A DNA stretch of 64,000 bases. It comes from JAUIKM01 sp964445695. GTDB taxonomy: Bacteria > Bacteroidota > Ignavibacteria > Kapaibacteriales > UBA7675. Below the pieces are notes generated by a model. The model saw nothing but the letters and a program-made list of their open reading frames with translations. It was not told where the DNA came from and searched no databases. Numbering within the stretch: the stretch's first letter is position 1; each line of letters begins with the position of its first letter. The stretch covers positions 62,001 through 126,000 of the forward strand of contig CAYULF010000004.1 of the NCBI GenBank assembly GCA_964445695.1. Direction: 5' to 3'. Position numbers and translations under genes: made by a program. Shown one piece after another: positions 28,612-39,100 of this stretch.

Positions 28612-29079
28612 ATGAAAGAATGGATAGATAAATGGTTTAATCGCAGTCCGGAAGCTCCGGACGAACGCGAATTACGCCCCGAGTTGTTCAGAAACCCGAT
28701 CAATCCCAGCGTGACGATCGGCACAATCGTGCTGTACGCACTGATGGTCTCGACCGCGCTGATACTGATTTACTGGTACGTGGCCGCCACGCGCGGCGGC
28801 GGCGACATGACGAACCTCGTGTTCATCATGATCTGGCTGTTTGTGCTCTATCCCATCATTCCGATGCACAAGCGATACAAACAGCAGCACCGCAAAATCG
28901 AGACAAATTCGCTCTGCGCCAAATGCCGCAACTACGAAGAAACCAGCCTGCTATGCCGCCTTTATGACGAGCACGTCGCCGCCAACTACACACCCTGCGA
29001 GGGCATCGACTGGCAGCCGCTGCCGGGTTACCGCCCCGATCAGGAAGACCAGGACGATGAAGACGAATTCGCCGCCTGA
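28612..29079 (+). CDS. Small membrane protein with C-terminal zinc-ribbon-like cysteines
   Basis: 155 residues from ATG 28612; an in-frame GTG at 28552 would add 20 residues and cannot be excluded. A charged head, then two membrane segments (about 38-60 and 66-85), then a soluble tail with CAKCRNY, LLCRLY and YTPCEG cysteines (spacing C-x2-C-x10-C-x14-C), consistent with a structural Zn or Fe site, and an acidic C-terminus. Family not recognised. A second overlapping frame from ATG 28544 codes for only 28 residues and may be a leader. It is divergent from mutL. Confidence 0.65.
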   Translation: MKEWIDKWFNRSPEAPDERELRPELFRNPINPSVTIGTIVLYALMVSTALILIYWYVAATRGGGDMTNLVFIMIWLFVLYPIIPMHKRYKQQHRKIETNSLCAKCRNYEETSLLCRLYDEHVAANYTPCEGIDWQPLPGYRPDQEDQDDEDEFAA

Positions 29080-29159
29080 TCCTTGCCCGTCGATTTCACG
29101 TGCTTTCAATGTCAATGTTCAACGCTGTTTCAAGTGCTCCTGTCGCCCGTCCAGGCGGC

Positions 29160-30878
29160 TTAGCGCGCAATGACAACCGCGCGCTGCTCGACCGATTCGC
29201 CGCTGCGCAACTGCAAGTAGTACACGCCGACCGGCCACGCACTTACGTCCAGCTCGCCGACGGATTCAATTGTTGTACCGTGCGGATACTCCACGCTAAA
29301 AAACTTGCGGCCCAGAGCGTCGAGAACTTCAATCCCGTCGACTACCATGGAAAGGCCTTGAGAGCCGTAGCGAGCATCGGCGAGGTACAGGCGGTCTGCC
29401 GCCGGCTGCGGAAAAATGTCGAGTGCGGGTTTTGTTGAATTTTTTTCGGGGACGTCAACTCGTGCGGCGTCGAAAAAGTAGATGTAGTTGCCCCGGTCCG
29501 CGTCCCAGTTGGCCACGGCGACGTCGGGCTCGGACGAGCGTTCGATCGTGACGTTCAGTTCACCTGATTTGTACTCATTGCTGACGCTGACCCAGCCCTG
29601 ATCGCCCTGGAAGCAGTAGTCATGCGGCCCGAAAACCAGATCCAGATAGTACATTGAGACAACGCGACGAAAGGGACCATCGAGTGTGAAAACATTGCGG
29701 CCCTGGTTGAATTCAAATGTGAATTCTTCTGTTACGAGCGCACTGTTGTCGAGGTCGCCAAGCGCCAGACCTTCGCTGATTGCCGGTGCGCGCGATTCCC
29801 AACTGGGGTGAGCACTGAATCCTTCCTCGCTGCGGCGCCATATCATCAGGCCGCGATTCCAGGCCGTTGCGACGATGTCGATATTGCCGTCCTTGTACAG
29901 GTCCATGCAGCGGACGCCCGTGTTAACGCCCAGGTAGTCGCTCTGCCAGACGGGCGTGCGTCCCATGCCGGCATTGCGCTCATTGCGATAGAGTTTAAGG
30001 TATCCAACGCCACCGCTGTATCCGCCGTTGGCCACAAAAAGATCGATCCAGCCGTCGCCGTCGGCATCCGCCGTTGTTAAGTCGCGGCCGTAAAATGCGC
30101 GGTCCTGTGAGAACCACTTGTCGCGCGGACCAATTTCGTGTCCGGCGTTGGGAAAAATGCGATTGGGTTCAAATTGATATGTCATGGCCGGCGCCAGTCG
30201 TCCGTCGCGGTCAAAGTCGGCCCAGACGGCGTCGCCGCCCAGGTAAAGCAGTTCGTGTTGCCAACCCGGACTTGTGTTTAACTCGCCCTCGTCATTGTAG
30301 TAAATGCGGCTGCGGTCGCGACGTTCGGTTATGACTTCACCGGCCATGGCGGTCAGGTCCAGGTCGCCGTCGCCGTCGGGATCGCCGAAAGCGCACGAAT
30401 AGGAGTTAAACATATCTGCCGAGCGCCAGGAGGGATTCGCCTCCAGTTCGCCGCCGCGGTTGATGTAGAGTTTAACATAACCGGAGTCTGCATAGGGTTC
30501 GTTGTTAAACAGAACTGACACTGCCACGTCGGGCAGTCCATCGCCGTTGACGTCGCCCACGGCCAGATTGCCGTGGTAAGCGCTGTCGGCCGACTGCCAG
30601 CCGGCGGTCGTCTGCGGCATGCCTGCGCCGTCGTTATAGTAGACACAGAGATGTTGTTTGCGGGTGTCGGAGCCGTTGGCGACAATCACGTCCAGAAATC
30701 CGTCGTTGTTGATATCGGCCAGCGCAATGCCCGAGGCGTGCCGGCCCTGTTCGCTCGATTCCCACGCGGGATAGTCTTCAAAAGCCGTGTTGGCCGACAA
30801 AGGCGCAGCCAGAAATACAAGTGTCGTCAAAGTTGTCAGAACAAGGCCCGTGCGGCGCTGAATATGAGTTTGCTGCAT
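29160..30878 (-). CDS. Secreted FG-GAP/VCBS repeat protein with T9SS sorting domain
   Basis: 572 residues from ATG 30878; the frame opens earlier with a TTG, but the ATG directly precedes the signal peptide (about 10-32, ending ANA). Residues about 40-370 contain FG-GAP/VCBS repeats with Asp-rich calcium-binding loops: ALADINNDGFLDVIVANG, DVNGDGLPDVAVS, DPDGDGDLDLTAM, DADGDGWIDLFVANGG and DLYKDGNIDIVATAW. These form an integrin-alpha-like propeller. A beta domain follows (about 395-480), then the T9SS type A domain (DIFPQPAADRLYL to GVYYLQLRSGE). Likely extracellular; ligand unknown. Confidence 0.85.
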   Translation of the reverse strand: MQQTHIQRRTGLVLTTLTTLVFLAAPLSANTAFEDYPAWESSEQGRHASGIALADINNDGFLDVIVANGSDTRKQHLCVYYNDGAGMPQTTAGWQSADSAYHGNLAVGDVNGDGLPDVAVSVLFNNEPYADSGYVKLYINRGGELEANPSWRSADMFNSYSCAFGDPDGDGDLDLTAMAGEVITERRDRSRIYYNDEGELNTSPGWQHELLYLGGDAVWADFDRDGRLAPAMTYQFEPNRIFPNAGHEIGPRDKWFSQDRAFYGRDLTTADADGDGWIDLFVANGGYSGGVGYLKLYRNERNAGMGRTPVWQSDYLGVNTGVRCMDLYKDGNIDIVATAWNRGLMIWRRSEEGFSAHPSWESRAPAISEGLALGDLDNSALVTEEFTFEFNQGRNVFTLDGPFRRVVSMYYLDLVFGPHDYCFQGDQGWVSVSNEYKSGELNVTIERSSEPDVAVANWDADRGNYIYFFDAARVDVPEKNSTKPALDIFPQPAADRLYLADARYGSQGLSMVVDGIEVLDALGRKFFSVEYPHGTTIESVGELDVSAWPVGVYYLQLRSGESVEQRAVVIAR

Positions 30879-31155
30879 GTTTTTGCGGGATTGTGATTGC
30901 AATGCCGAATGACAATCTACAAAATCCCTTCAGTCCGCGCGAAGTTTCACATTGATGGGCGTTCGGCCCGTGCGGAATCGACAGGACAATCCAGCAGAGC
31001 CAAAAAAGTTTCAGGAGGGAAAAATTCGTGGATGTTCCGGAGTTTGCGCACAAGGGTGGAAAAGTGGCGTTGAAATGTGGAGAAGTTCAAGGTAAGTACT
31101 CTGAACATTCAAGTGTCGACGCCTGGCCGTTACCGTGTTAAACAGATGGCGCAGT

Positions 31156-31680
31156 TCATTCACGTTCATTTTTAACGTCAAAGCTGCCGTCGACTTCAAT
31201 TATCTTACCGGGCATATCCATGGAAAGCAGCATCCCTGTGAACCTGCCCTTCAGGCGATCGTCAACATTGCTGAATGTAATGGTACCATAATCCGCGTCT
31301 ACCTCAAGGTCGCTGCGATACTCTCGATCATCAATCGAAAACTGAATGTAAATTGATCGTTCCATGGTGGAGCCGGTCGGGTACTCTCCGATTTCAAGAG
31401 CGGTAGTTGTGGAGTAATAACTGACAAAAACTTTGATTTCACGGTCTTCATGCCTGCCGGCCAGATTGACTCGAACCCAGTGTCGCGTGTCACCCCCGTC
31501 TGTCAACAGAGAGGTTGTGCCGTCATACTCAGCGCAGTAGACGCCGGCCCGGTCGAAGCCGTCGCCTTCAAATGCGATGCCGTTGCGGCCGCCAAAACGC
31601 AGTGTTTCGTCGCCGTCATCACAAGCGGCAAGGCAAAACAATAAGAGCAAACCGACGGAACACAACACTCGCAGCATCAA
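31156..31680 (-). CDS. Small lipoprotein, paralogue A
   Basis: 174 residues: signal sequence with lipobox (LAAC), then an acidic linker and a beta-rich domain of about 150 residues. It shares layout and endings with the neighbouring gene at 31826-32350: RFGGRNGIAFEGDGFD against SFSGSNGCTIDGDGLD, DRLKGRFTGML against DRLQGSFRGTL, and EVDGSFDVKNERE against EIFGRFDVENQRD. No function recognised. The domain size and DRLxGxFxG motif recall small DUF lipoproteins of Bacteroidota that bind no known ligand. Confidence 0.75.
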   Translation of the reverse strand: MMLRVLCSVGLLLLFCLAACDDGDETLRFGGRNGIAFEGDGFDRAGVYCAEYDGTTSLLTDGGDTRHWVRVNLAGRHEDREIKVFVSYYSTTTALEIGEYPTGSTMERSIYIQFSIDDREYRSDLEVDADYGTITFSNVDDRLKGRFTGMLLSMDMPGKIIEVDGSFDVKNERE

Positions 31681-31750
31681 TACACTCCCTGGTTTACATT
31701 GACAATTTCCTGACCAAAGTACGGAAGTTCAACCACCTGAACAAAACTGA

Positions 31751-31789
31751 AACGGCAGCCGGAAGGTCCTATCCCATCCGGCCGCCGTT
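31751..31789 (-). terminator. Intrinsic terminator after lipoprotein paralogue B
   Basis: Inverted repeat of 13 bp with one mismatch (31751-31763 with 31777-31789); on the minus strand it is followed by a T-rich stretch. It separates the two paralogous lipoprotein genes, so each probably has its own promoter. Confidence 0.65.
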
Positions 31790-31825
31790 CCATGTTTAAT
31801 CGTGCATTGATTGAACAAGTACACG

Positions 31826-32350
31826 CTAGTCACGCTGATTTTCTACGTCGAACCTGCCGAATATTTCAACTTTGGCGTCGCGCTCCTGCAGCGTACCTCT
31901 AAAACTGCCCTGCAGGCGGTCGCCGACTTTTGTGAAGTTAACGATGGCGGGGCCATTGAAAAAGCTAAGTTCACTTTCGTAGTGCCTGCCGTTTATTCTG
32001 ACGAATACCTTCAGCGACTCGCTCACTGTCAGACCGGTTCTTTTCTCACCGCTCGTCAGCGCGTCTGAATCCGACGTATACACGATACTGATAAAAACGG
32101 GCTCGCCTTCATACTCACCCTCCAGACTGACGCTGGTAAAGTGATATGTTCGGCTGCCTCCTACGTCGCGAGTTGTTTTCCCGCTGTTGTCCGTGCAGTT
32201 AACGCTTACCATGTCCAGCCCGTCGCCGTCTATGGTGCACCCATTGCTGCCGCTGAAGCTGAGGCCGTTGCCCGGCTCCTCGTCGTCATCGCAAGCAAAT
32301 GTTGTTAAGGACAGGCCCAGAACGACTGTGATCATTAAACGCCAATGCAT
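31826..32350 (-). CDS. Small lipoprotein, paralogue B
   Basis: 174 residues, the same length as its neighbour. Signal sequence with a lipobox ending TTFAC, then DDDEEPGN linker and a beta-rich domain. Two cysteines (NGCTIDG, VNCTDN) differ from the single-Cys arrangement of paralogue A. Divergence between the copies is high (roughly one third identical by eye), so the duplication is old. Function unknown. Confidence 0.75.
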   Translation of the reverse strand: MHWRLMITVVLGLSLTTFACDDDEEPGNGLSFSGSNGCTIDGDGLDMVSVNCTDNSGKTTRDVGGSRTYHFTSVSLEGEYEGEPVFISIVYTSDSDALTSGEKRTGLTVSESLKVFVRINGRHYESELSFFNGPAIVNFTKVGDRLQGSFRGTLQERDAKVEIFGRFDVENQRD

Positions 32351-32695
32351 ATTTACTCTCCGAGAGACTTCAGACTGATTTCAGATTGCGCCAGAGAACA
32401 TTTCCTACACAAGACATTTCTTCGCTGTTTTCAGCGACTCAAATATATGCAAACTCAGAGACTTGATGCAAGCGGGGAGCAGTCTTTTCCACGCATTTAG
32501 TTGCCCAGGCAACAATTTCTGATGAGTGAAAAAGCAACTGCACCAGCCTTTTCACCAGTATTCAAGCGGCTGAAGCTGTATTTTTGCACCAGCCGTGGTC
32601 GGTATATTTTGGCAGCACTTTCAGAGATTCTTTTTCAGTGGTAAGACTTTCGGCCATACAATGTATCAGAGTCAGCCGGGCTACCGCGTCAATCA

Positions 32696-32995
32696 TTGAC
32701 TAATTTTTACCGTATCAACGCGGACTGCGCATGCGACTCCATTGGGTTGTATGGCGGGCCGCCTCACTTCGTGGTCGGACTGAGCGCCTGGCCCCGCGGG
32801 CGTGGCCGGCTTTTTTTCTTGCCGGTCGAACAGATGCAAACTCGTGTGTATCAAATTTGTCTGGAACAACGGGTTGAACTCCCGCCCACGGAGCTTGATG
32901 ACCTGGAGCCGCCGGCAGACTTTGTGACCAGGCTCGTGAATGTGACTTCACACAAGCGAATCACACTCGGAGACTTTTGTGCTGTGAACTTGTGA
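32696..32995 (+). CDS. Possible small protein (doubtful)
   Basis: A 99-codon frame starting at TTG. Its composition is protein-like (MTNFYRINADCACDSIG, later LPPTELDDLEPPADFVTRL), but there is no ATG near the start, no ribosome site and no family resemblance. It could be a real accessory gene, a decayed one, or chance. Confidence 0.25.
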   Translation: MTNFYRINADCACDSIGLYGGPPHFVVGLSAWPRGRGRLFFLPVEQMQTRVYQICLEQRVELPPTELDDLEPPADFVTRLVNVTSHKRITLGDFCAVNL

Positions 32996-33200
32996 ACCGT
33001 ACTTGACGCTTAACACATGATTCAAGGCGATTGTTAACGAAAGCTGCTCCGTGAGCAGTGGAAAGACTGCGTTGGAGAATGTGGGAGATTTGTGTGGAAT
33101 CTGAAACCGTCAGAGAGCAAGCGCCGGCTGCCGGAATCATGTAAGTTGTTGTTTTTCAGGGTATTGCGGAGACTTGTTGTCAGGGATGATGTGTTTTGGG

Positions 33201-33282
33201 CGTACTTCCGGCTTGATCTGGGGCCCGCCCCGCCACCACCTCGGATAGCTCCACCGCGTTCCAACACACTCCTCCCACCCTG
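33201..33282 (-). repeat. Dispersed intergenic repeat, copy B (about 82 bp)
   Basis: The reverse complement matches 10291-10371: the 12-base CAGGGTGGGAGG block, a spacer of about 26 bases, and a GC-rich block ending with the identical 18 bases GATCAAGCCGGAAGTACG. About 36 of 42 bases match in the GC-rich block; the spacer is diverged. Confidence 0.7.
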
Positions 33283-33543
33283 CATCGTGTGCAAGTTTTT
33301 TTGAGTGAAGGCCGTCGCGGATTAACGCGCCGCATGCTGCGCGCTGTCGACACAAGCTTAACATCTTCATGGCTTTTCTCCAGCTCGAAAAAACTGAACG
33401 ACGCTGCAAACGTGGGTGAACGTCGTGATTCCTCGCCTGAACGGACAAAAACAAACGCACCGATTTGTGCATTCTCCCCCGCCGACAAACAGGAAGGCCT
33501 TTTCAGAAAAGCGTGCCGGGGTCCTTGATTAATCCTGCGGACC

Positions 33544-35805
33544 TCAGTAATACTTCACCGTCACAAAGATGTCCGTGTTGCGGCCGCGGTCGTCGCTGCA
33601 GGAGATTTTGTTCAGTCCGGCCGGCGGCGTGACGAACAGTCCCTCATCGGGTGCGTGTTTGCCCAGCAGCGTGTCGTTCAGGAACCAGTAAACATTGTCG
33701 ACGTTAAGTTGCGCCAGACAGGTGAGTTTGAGCTGGGTGCCGGCCGACTGTTCGATCAGGTATTCGCTGCCGTGCACCGGTGAAAGTATGCGCGGTGCGC
33801 CTTCGCTGAACACACGCGTACACTCGGCGTTGTGCGGCGGCGGACGCTCGTAGTTAATCATCTCGTGTTCGTAGAATGCGGCCAGGGAAGCTTCCAGGCG
33901 AGGAAAGAGCTTTTTCTTGTAGCCGTTCGGCGGCAGACAGGTCGGGCAATAAGAACAGGACTCGTCCGCAGCAATACGAACCGTCTGCATGTGATCGCAA
34001 AGGCGGTTGTCGCTGACGCCGGGAAGAAAGTAATCGAGATCCAGGTCGGTGCAGAAAGCCGAGGGCGGTTGTCCGCTCGCCGTGCAGACAATGCGATAAT
34101 CCATGTCCTGCGGCGGCGCAAACCACTCGTTGGGCGAATTGTAATCAAGGCGGTTAAACAAATCAAACAACAGCGGCGTGGCCACATCGGCGCCGGTTAA
34201 ACGCGGTGCGCCCTCTCCGCTGAAGTTGCCGAGCCAGACGACAATGGTAAACTTCTTGTTGAATCCGATGCTCCAGGCGTCGCGACGTCCATAGGACGTA
34301 CCGGTTTTCCAGGCGACCTTCGGAACATGCACACTGTTGTCCACGCTGCGCGGCAGGTCGGGTCGCTCCAGTTTTGTTAAAATGTCGGTAAGCATGTAGG
34401 CGGCCGATGAACTGATCAGGGCTTGAGCCGTCGACGATGAATCGCCCGCCGTGTAGTTGAGCGGCGCGTATTCGCCGGAATTGGCAAGTGCGCAATACAG
34501 CCCGCCCATTTCCTCCATCGTCACACCACAGCCGCCCAGCACCGTCGACAGCCCCAGGTCGTTGCGCGAAGTCCTGATGTGCGCAAACTGCGCATCGATC
34601 AGTGCATCGAGCAAATGCTCAAGTCCCATGCGGTCCAGAGTGCGCACGGCGGGTATGTTAAGCGAGTGCGACAGCGCCTCGCTCACCGTCACCGGGCCGT
34701 TGAACTTGCGGTCGAAGTTAACAGGCGCATACCCCGCAAAGTCGACCGGTACATCGTTGATGATCGTACACGAAGTCAGCAGGCCACGGTCGAAAGCCAA
34801 TCCGTACACGAGCGGCTTCAGCGTGGAGCCCGGCGAACGCAGCGCACGGATACCGTCCACCTGCCCCGCATGCACCGCGTCGTTGAAATCGGCGGAACCG
34901 ACATAAGCCAGCACCTGCCGCGTGTCATTTTCAATCACCATGGCGGCGGCATTAAACACGCCGTGGGCTTTCTGACGCTGCAGATAACGATAACTTATTG
35001 TCTCGACCAGCTGCTGTTTAACCGCATCGATCGACGAAACGACAACGGGCGCCTCAGGCGAAGCGCCGGCCAGTTTGAGCGCCAGATGCGGCAGTCCGCG
35101 TGGTGCGTCCCGTCGCACCATGTCGAGCGGTTCGTCCAGCGCCGCGTCGATTCGCGTACTGTCAGTTGATTCATCTTCGTACAATCGATTCAGCCACTCG
35201 TCGCGCGCCTGCCGGATAGCGGCGTCGGCGCGTCCTACGCGCAGACTGGTCGGACGATTGGGAATGACGATCAGACTCACTGACTGCGCCAGACTCAGGT
35301 GGTCGGCTTCGCGGCCATAATACAACAAGGCCGCCGCACGAACGCCCTCGATATTGCCGCCGTAAGGCAGCAGATTGAGATACAATTCAAAGATTTCATC
35401 TTTGCTCAGACGCCACTCCAGTTGCACGGCGCGCAGCACCTCGAGCAATTTGTTGCCGTATGTGCGCGGCTTGGGTTCAAGCAGACGCGCAAGCTGCATT
35501 GTGATCGTCGAGGCGCCGGACGTCGTATGCCCTTCAACCAGATTGTTAAACAACGCGCGCGTCATCGCAACAGGATTAAAACCGGGATGAACGTAGAAGT
35601 ATTTGTCTTCTTTAAACAGAATGGCCTGTTTGAGATCCGGCGAAATTTGATCGAGGCGCGCGTACATGCGCCACTTTTCATCGCGGCTGAGGAAAGCGTG
35701 CATGACCTTGCCGTCGCGGTCGCACACGATCTGAGACCAGGATCGATCGAGCGGCGGCGGAAACAGCAGGTCGAGCACAAGCGCAGTCAGCGTCAGCCCG
35801 ACCAA
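33544..35805 (-). CDS. pbpC: Penicillin-binding protein 1C
   Basis: 753 residues counted from a TTG at 35805. Glycosyltransferase 51 domain: FKEDKYFYVHPGFNPVAM, GASTITMQLARLLEP and RKxKE-like SKDEIFELYLNLLPYGGN. Transpeptidase domain: SPGSTLKPLVYG (SxxK), ALSHSLNIPAV (SxN) and WKTGTSYGRRDAW (KTGT). A C-terminal BiPBP domain (about 660-753) follows the GAPRILSPVHG segment. A bifunctional peptidoglycan synthase of the periplasmic face. It lies directly downstream of an alpha-2-macroglobulin gene, the classical pairing. The TTG start would cut the membrane anchor: the frame is open for about 60 more codons upstream and encodes a basic RRRSLRIVV stretch that completes it, but without ATG, GTG or TTG. 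Confidence 0.93.
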   Translation of the reverse strand: MVGLTLTALVLDLLFPPPLDRSWSQIVCDRDGKVMHAFLSRDEKWRMYARLDQISPDLKQAILFKEDKYFYVHPGFNPVAMTRALFNNLVEGHTTSGASTITMQLARLLEPKPRTYGNKLLEVLRAVQLEWRLSKDEIFELYLNLLPYGGNIEGVRAAALLYYGREADHLSLAQSVSLIVIPNRPTSLRVGRADAAIRQARDEWLNRLYEDESTDSTRIDAALDEPLDMVRRDAPRGLPHLALKLAGASPEAPVVVSSIDAVKQQLVETISYRYLQRQKAHGVFNAAAMVIENDTRQVLAYVGSADFNDAVHAGQVDGIRALRSPGSTLKPLVYGLAFDRGLLTSCTIINDVPVDFAGYAPVNFDRKFNGPVTVSEALSHSLNIPAVRTLDRMGLEHLLDALIDAQFAHIRTSRNDLGLSTVLGGCGVTMEEMGGLYCALANSGEYAPLNYTAGDSSSTAQALISSSAAYMLTDILTKLERPDLPRSVDNSVHVPKVAWKTGTSYGRRDAWSIGFNKKFTIVVWLGNFSGEGAPRLTGADVATPLLFDLFNRLDYNSPNEWFAPPQDMDYRIVCTASGQPPSAFCTDLDLDYFLPGVSDNRLCDHMQTVRIAADESCSYCPTCLPPNGYKKKLFPRLEASLAAFYEHEMINYERPPPHNAECTRVFSEGAPRILSPVHGSEYLIEQSAGTQLKLTCLAQLNVDNVYWFLNDTLLGKHAPDEGLFVTPPAGLNKISCSDDRGRNTDIFVTVKYY

Positions 35806-36108
35806 AGACAGAACGACAATGCGCAGGCTACGCCGCCGCGGAATCAGCTTTTGTACCAGGCGCAGAGCGCGCCCGCCGATATGTTGACTGTTCTTGTTAA
35901 TACCTGCGCCTGTAATCTGCCGTTTAACACTTGAAGCCGGGAATTGCCAGACCTGCGACGCTGTTTTACTCTGACGACTCAGGAACGTAGAACGGACTGC
36001 GGCCTCGCCGCCGCGCCTGCTTCAGGTAAAAATACCTGCGACGCGACGGCGTTTAACCTGCAACCCATTGACAAACAAAAGCGGGTTTAAAAAGGGCTTT
36101 TATAATAA
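35806..36108. other. Region between alpha-2-macroglobulin and pbpC genes
   Basis: About 300 bp. The pbpC frame remains open until a TGA near 36020, so the true start of PBP1C is probably inside this stretch at a non-standard codon. Positions 36064-36084 carry, on the minus strand, a shorter form of the CTTTTGTTTGTCA motif seen at 4457 and 42837. Confidence 0.5.
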
Positions 36109-39100
36109 TCAGGGATCGATTTTGAGTCGACCAGCGCCCGAGTATGAATGGTATTCGCCGTCGTACATGGCGTCGGCCCCGACCGGTCCCATGACAAAGT
36201 TGCCGGGCGTAACGGCGCGCGCCAGATAGTAAAAGTCCTGCTTCGACGAGTAGTTAATGCTCGTGAACAGGTTGATGCGGTCGTCGCGATAGTCGAAGTG
36301 CTCCGGCGTGGCCACGTCACTAATCCAGGTCATTCCCGGCAACGAAGCGAGGCGCGGGTTTTCGATCTCCAGGCCGGCCGGCAGCAGATCCGTGACAACG
36401 ACGTTGTCGACCCGCACAGCTTTGGCGCCCTCCAGGCGCAGCCGCACCACCACCAGATCGTTAACCTTTAAACTTCCGCCGTCTATCGGCACGCCGCTGC
36501 GCGTAAAGTAGGTCTTGCGCACCTTCAGGTGATTGTCGACCTCGGGGAAACGCGCCTCGGCATTGTATCCCTCCGCCAGCCAGAAGTAGTAGAGATTACC
36601 CTGGCCGGTGTTGCGCACGGTAACGGATTTGTTTAAGATCTGCCGACCGAATTCTTGCGGGAAACTGCCGTCCGTTTTCTGTTCCTTGCCGTCAATACTG
36701 ACGCTCAACTTCGGCTCGCCTTTTTCCATATCGGCTTTGGTCAATTTGCCGAGTGCCAGAATCGCAAAGCTGCGTTCCTGTGTGTTTAAGTACCGCCGCG
36801 TTTTGAGGTATTTGGACAAATTGCGTGCTATGTCGGCAATCTGCGGATCGTCGGGGTCGACTTCGAGCAGCATGTTAAGCGACAGCGCTTCGTCGCGCAC
36901 CTGCGAGTAAAAGCTGCCGCCGAAACTCGTGGCCGAGCGCTCGCTGCCGAATTCGGAAGGTTTAAGTTTAAGGAAACTGTCGCGGTCGCCGCTCAGTGCA
37001 TAGGCCGCCGCCAGCATGTAACGCGAATCTACTGTTATATCGTCCGCGCGATCTTTATACTGGTTCATCGTCGGTACGTCGGGCGTTCCGTTTAAGGCCA
37101 GAACATAGAGCGAGTAAAAAATGTCGCGCGAGGGAATCTGGCGCGAGCGACGCGTATTCCAGTTGTCCTCTTCGATATAGTAATAGAAGGTCACGGTTTT
37201 GCGCTCGCGGGCCCTGGCGCGCAGGTAGTTCATCGCGCGGTCGATAACGGTTCGCGACACCTCAAAGTCGGCTTTGCGCGCCTCCAGCAGGAAGTGCGTG
37301 GCATAAACACTTCCCCACCAGTTTGCATCACCGCCGCCGGGCCAATAGGAAAATCCGCCCGAATAGAGTTGCATCGACTCCAGCTTGCGAATAGCTTCGC
37401 GCACGTTGTAATGCGGATTGCTCTGTGCAGTTAAAGTCGGGTCGACCGCTGCGGCCAGCTCGTTAAAATACAGCTGCGGAAAAGCCCTGGATACGGTTTG
37501 TTCAACACAGCCGTGGGGGTAACCAACGAGGTATTTCAGGTGCTGCGCAAATTCGGCCAGCGGCGTACGTGCAACGACAAGCTGCGCATCCAGGCGCACG
37601 TCCAGGTCAACGTCGTTCAGGTTAAACGAGGCCGATTCCCCTGCACCGACTTTGCCGGAGCCCGCTATTTTCAAGAGCGAACTGGCCGGACGCACCGTCA
37701 TGTCGATCTGGTCGTCAAACGTCTCGCCCAACGCGTCAACGCTGAAGTTAAACTGCGCCTGCCCGATGGCATGGTGCGCCGCGGCGGTAAACACAACGCG
37801 TTCTTCCTGGTTGGGCGCAATCGTGCGATGGCTTTCACTGTTTCCGATTATCGACACCGGCCCGTCAACCTTAATTCGCGCCGTGGCCTGGGCCGACTTT
37901 TCAGTTGTATTTGTCATCGTCACAGGGATTAACAAGGTGTCGCCGGGACTGAGAAAACGCGGCAGACCGGCGGAAACGACGATCGGATCGGCTACGCGCA
38001 TACTGTGCTCGGCGGAACCAAACGCATCGTCCTTATACGCCGCAACCATGATGCGCAGCTCACCGCTGAAACGCGGAATTTCCACCTCGTATTCATACTC
38101 ACCGCGTGAATCGGCTTTAACGATTCCACTCCAATACGACACCAGCCTGACCCTCTTGTTTGTCAATGGGTTTACACGGTTGGCGAGATCGTAGCCGTCG
38201 CCGCCGACATCGTTAAGTCCAATCCCGAGTTCGGGAAACAGGTAGGGGTAGACGTCGTAGGAGCGCACTTCGAGAGCGCGTTTGGCGTAGAAAAAGTTAA
38301 ACGGATCGGGCGTCTTGTAATTCTTCAACTGCAGGATGCCTTCGTCCACCACGGCGATCGTCAGGTTAATGTCCTTTTCAGGCCGCGTTTTCACCGTTAT
38401 TTTCTGCGTTAAACTGGAACGGATTTTCTCCGGCGCTTCGATCTTGACCGGAATGTGTTTGCCCTTGCGCTCGGCGATGAGCGGCTGGTAGCCATGCGCC
38501 ACCGTCAGCGGAATGCCGCCCGGTGCGTGAGGTTTGATCAGCGTTGCGGCCACATAGACGTTGGGCGCAAACTTCTCGGCCACTTCAAGAACAAGCTCGG
38601 CGGCTTTGTCGACAATTTTAACATTGTGATGTTCGATGACTTCGTCGCGTTCAATCGACACGAGCAGGTTGCCGTCGAAAGGCGCGGTAAACAGAACGCG
38701 CGCTTTATCGCCAACCGTATAACGCGGTTTGTCGAGCGTGATGTCCACGCGGCCCTCGTTGTTAACTTCGAACGAAGCGTTGTTGGTACCGCCCCAGCGA
38801 TAAGCGTAAAATCCGTGTTCAACGTATCGTTGCGGGTTTTCACCGAACACGCGGATTTCATAACGACCGGACTGCCCGGGTTTATAGCGGAACAGCATCG
38901 GATCGCGGGCGCTCTGCACGAGTTTGCGCGTGTGCACAAGGCGCTCACGCCGCTGCGACACGTAGTTGTAGCGCGAGCCGCGCCGCTCGACGACAGTCTC
39001 CCAGCTGATTTTGTACACGGCGATGTTAATCTCTTCGCCCGCGGCCGGAGCGCCGCTGGTATCGGCAGCCGCCACCTGGAAGTCCGAAGTCTCGCCGGCG

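Larger units (their letters stand above)
32351..33543. other. 1.2-kb region with no well-supported gene
   Basis: Between the leftward lipoprotein B and the 3' end of leftward pbpC. It holds a possible 99-codon ORF (32696-32995), a small hairpin (33044-33058) and the second copy of the dispersed repeat (33201-33282). The rest shows nothing I can name. Confidence 0.5.
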
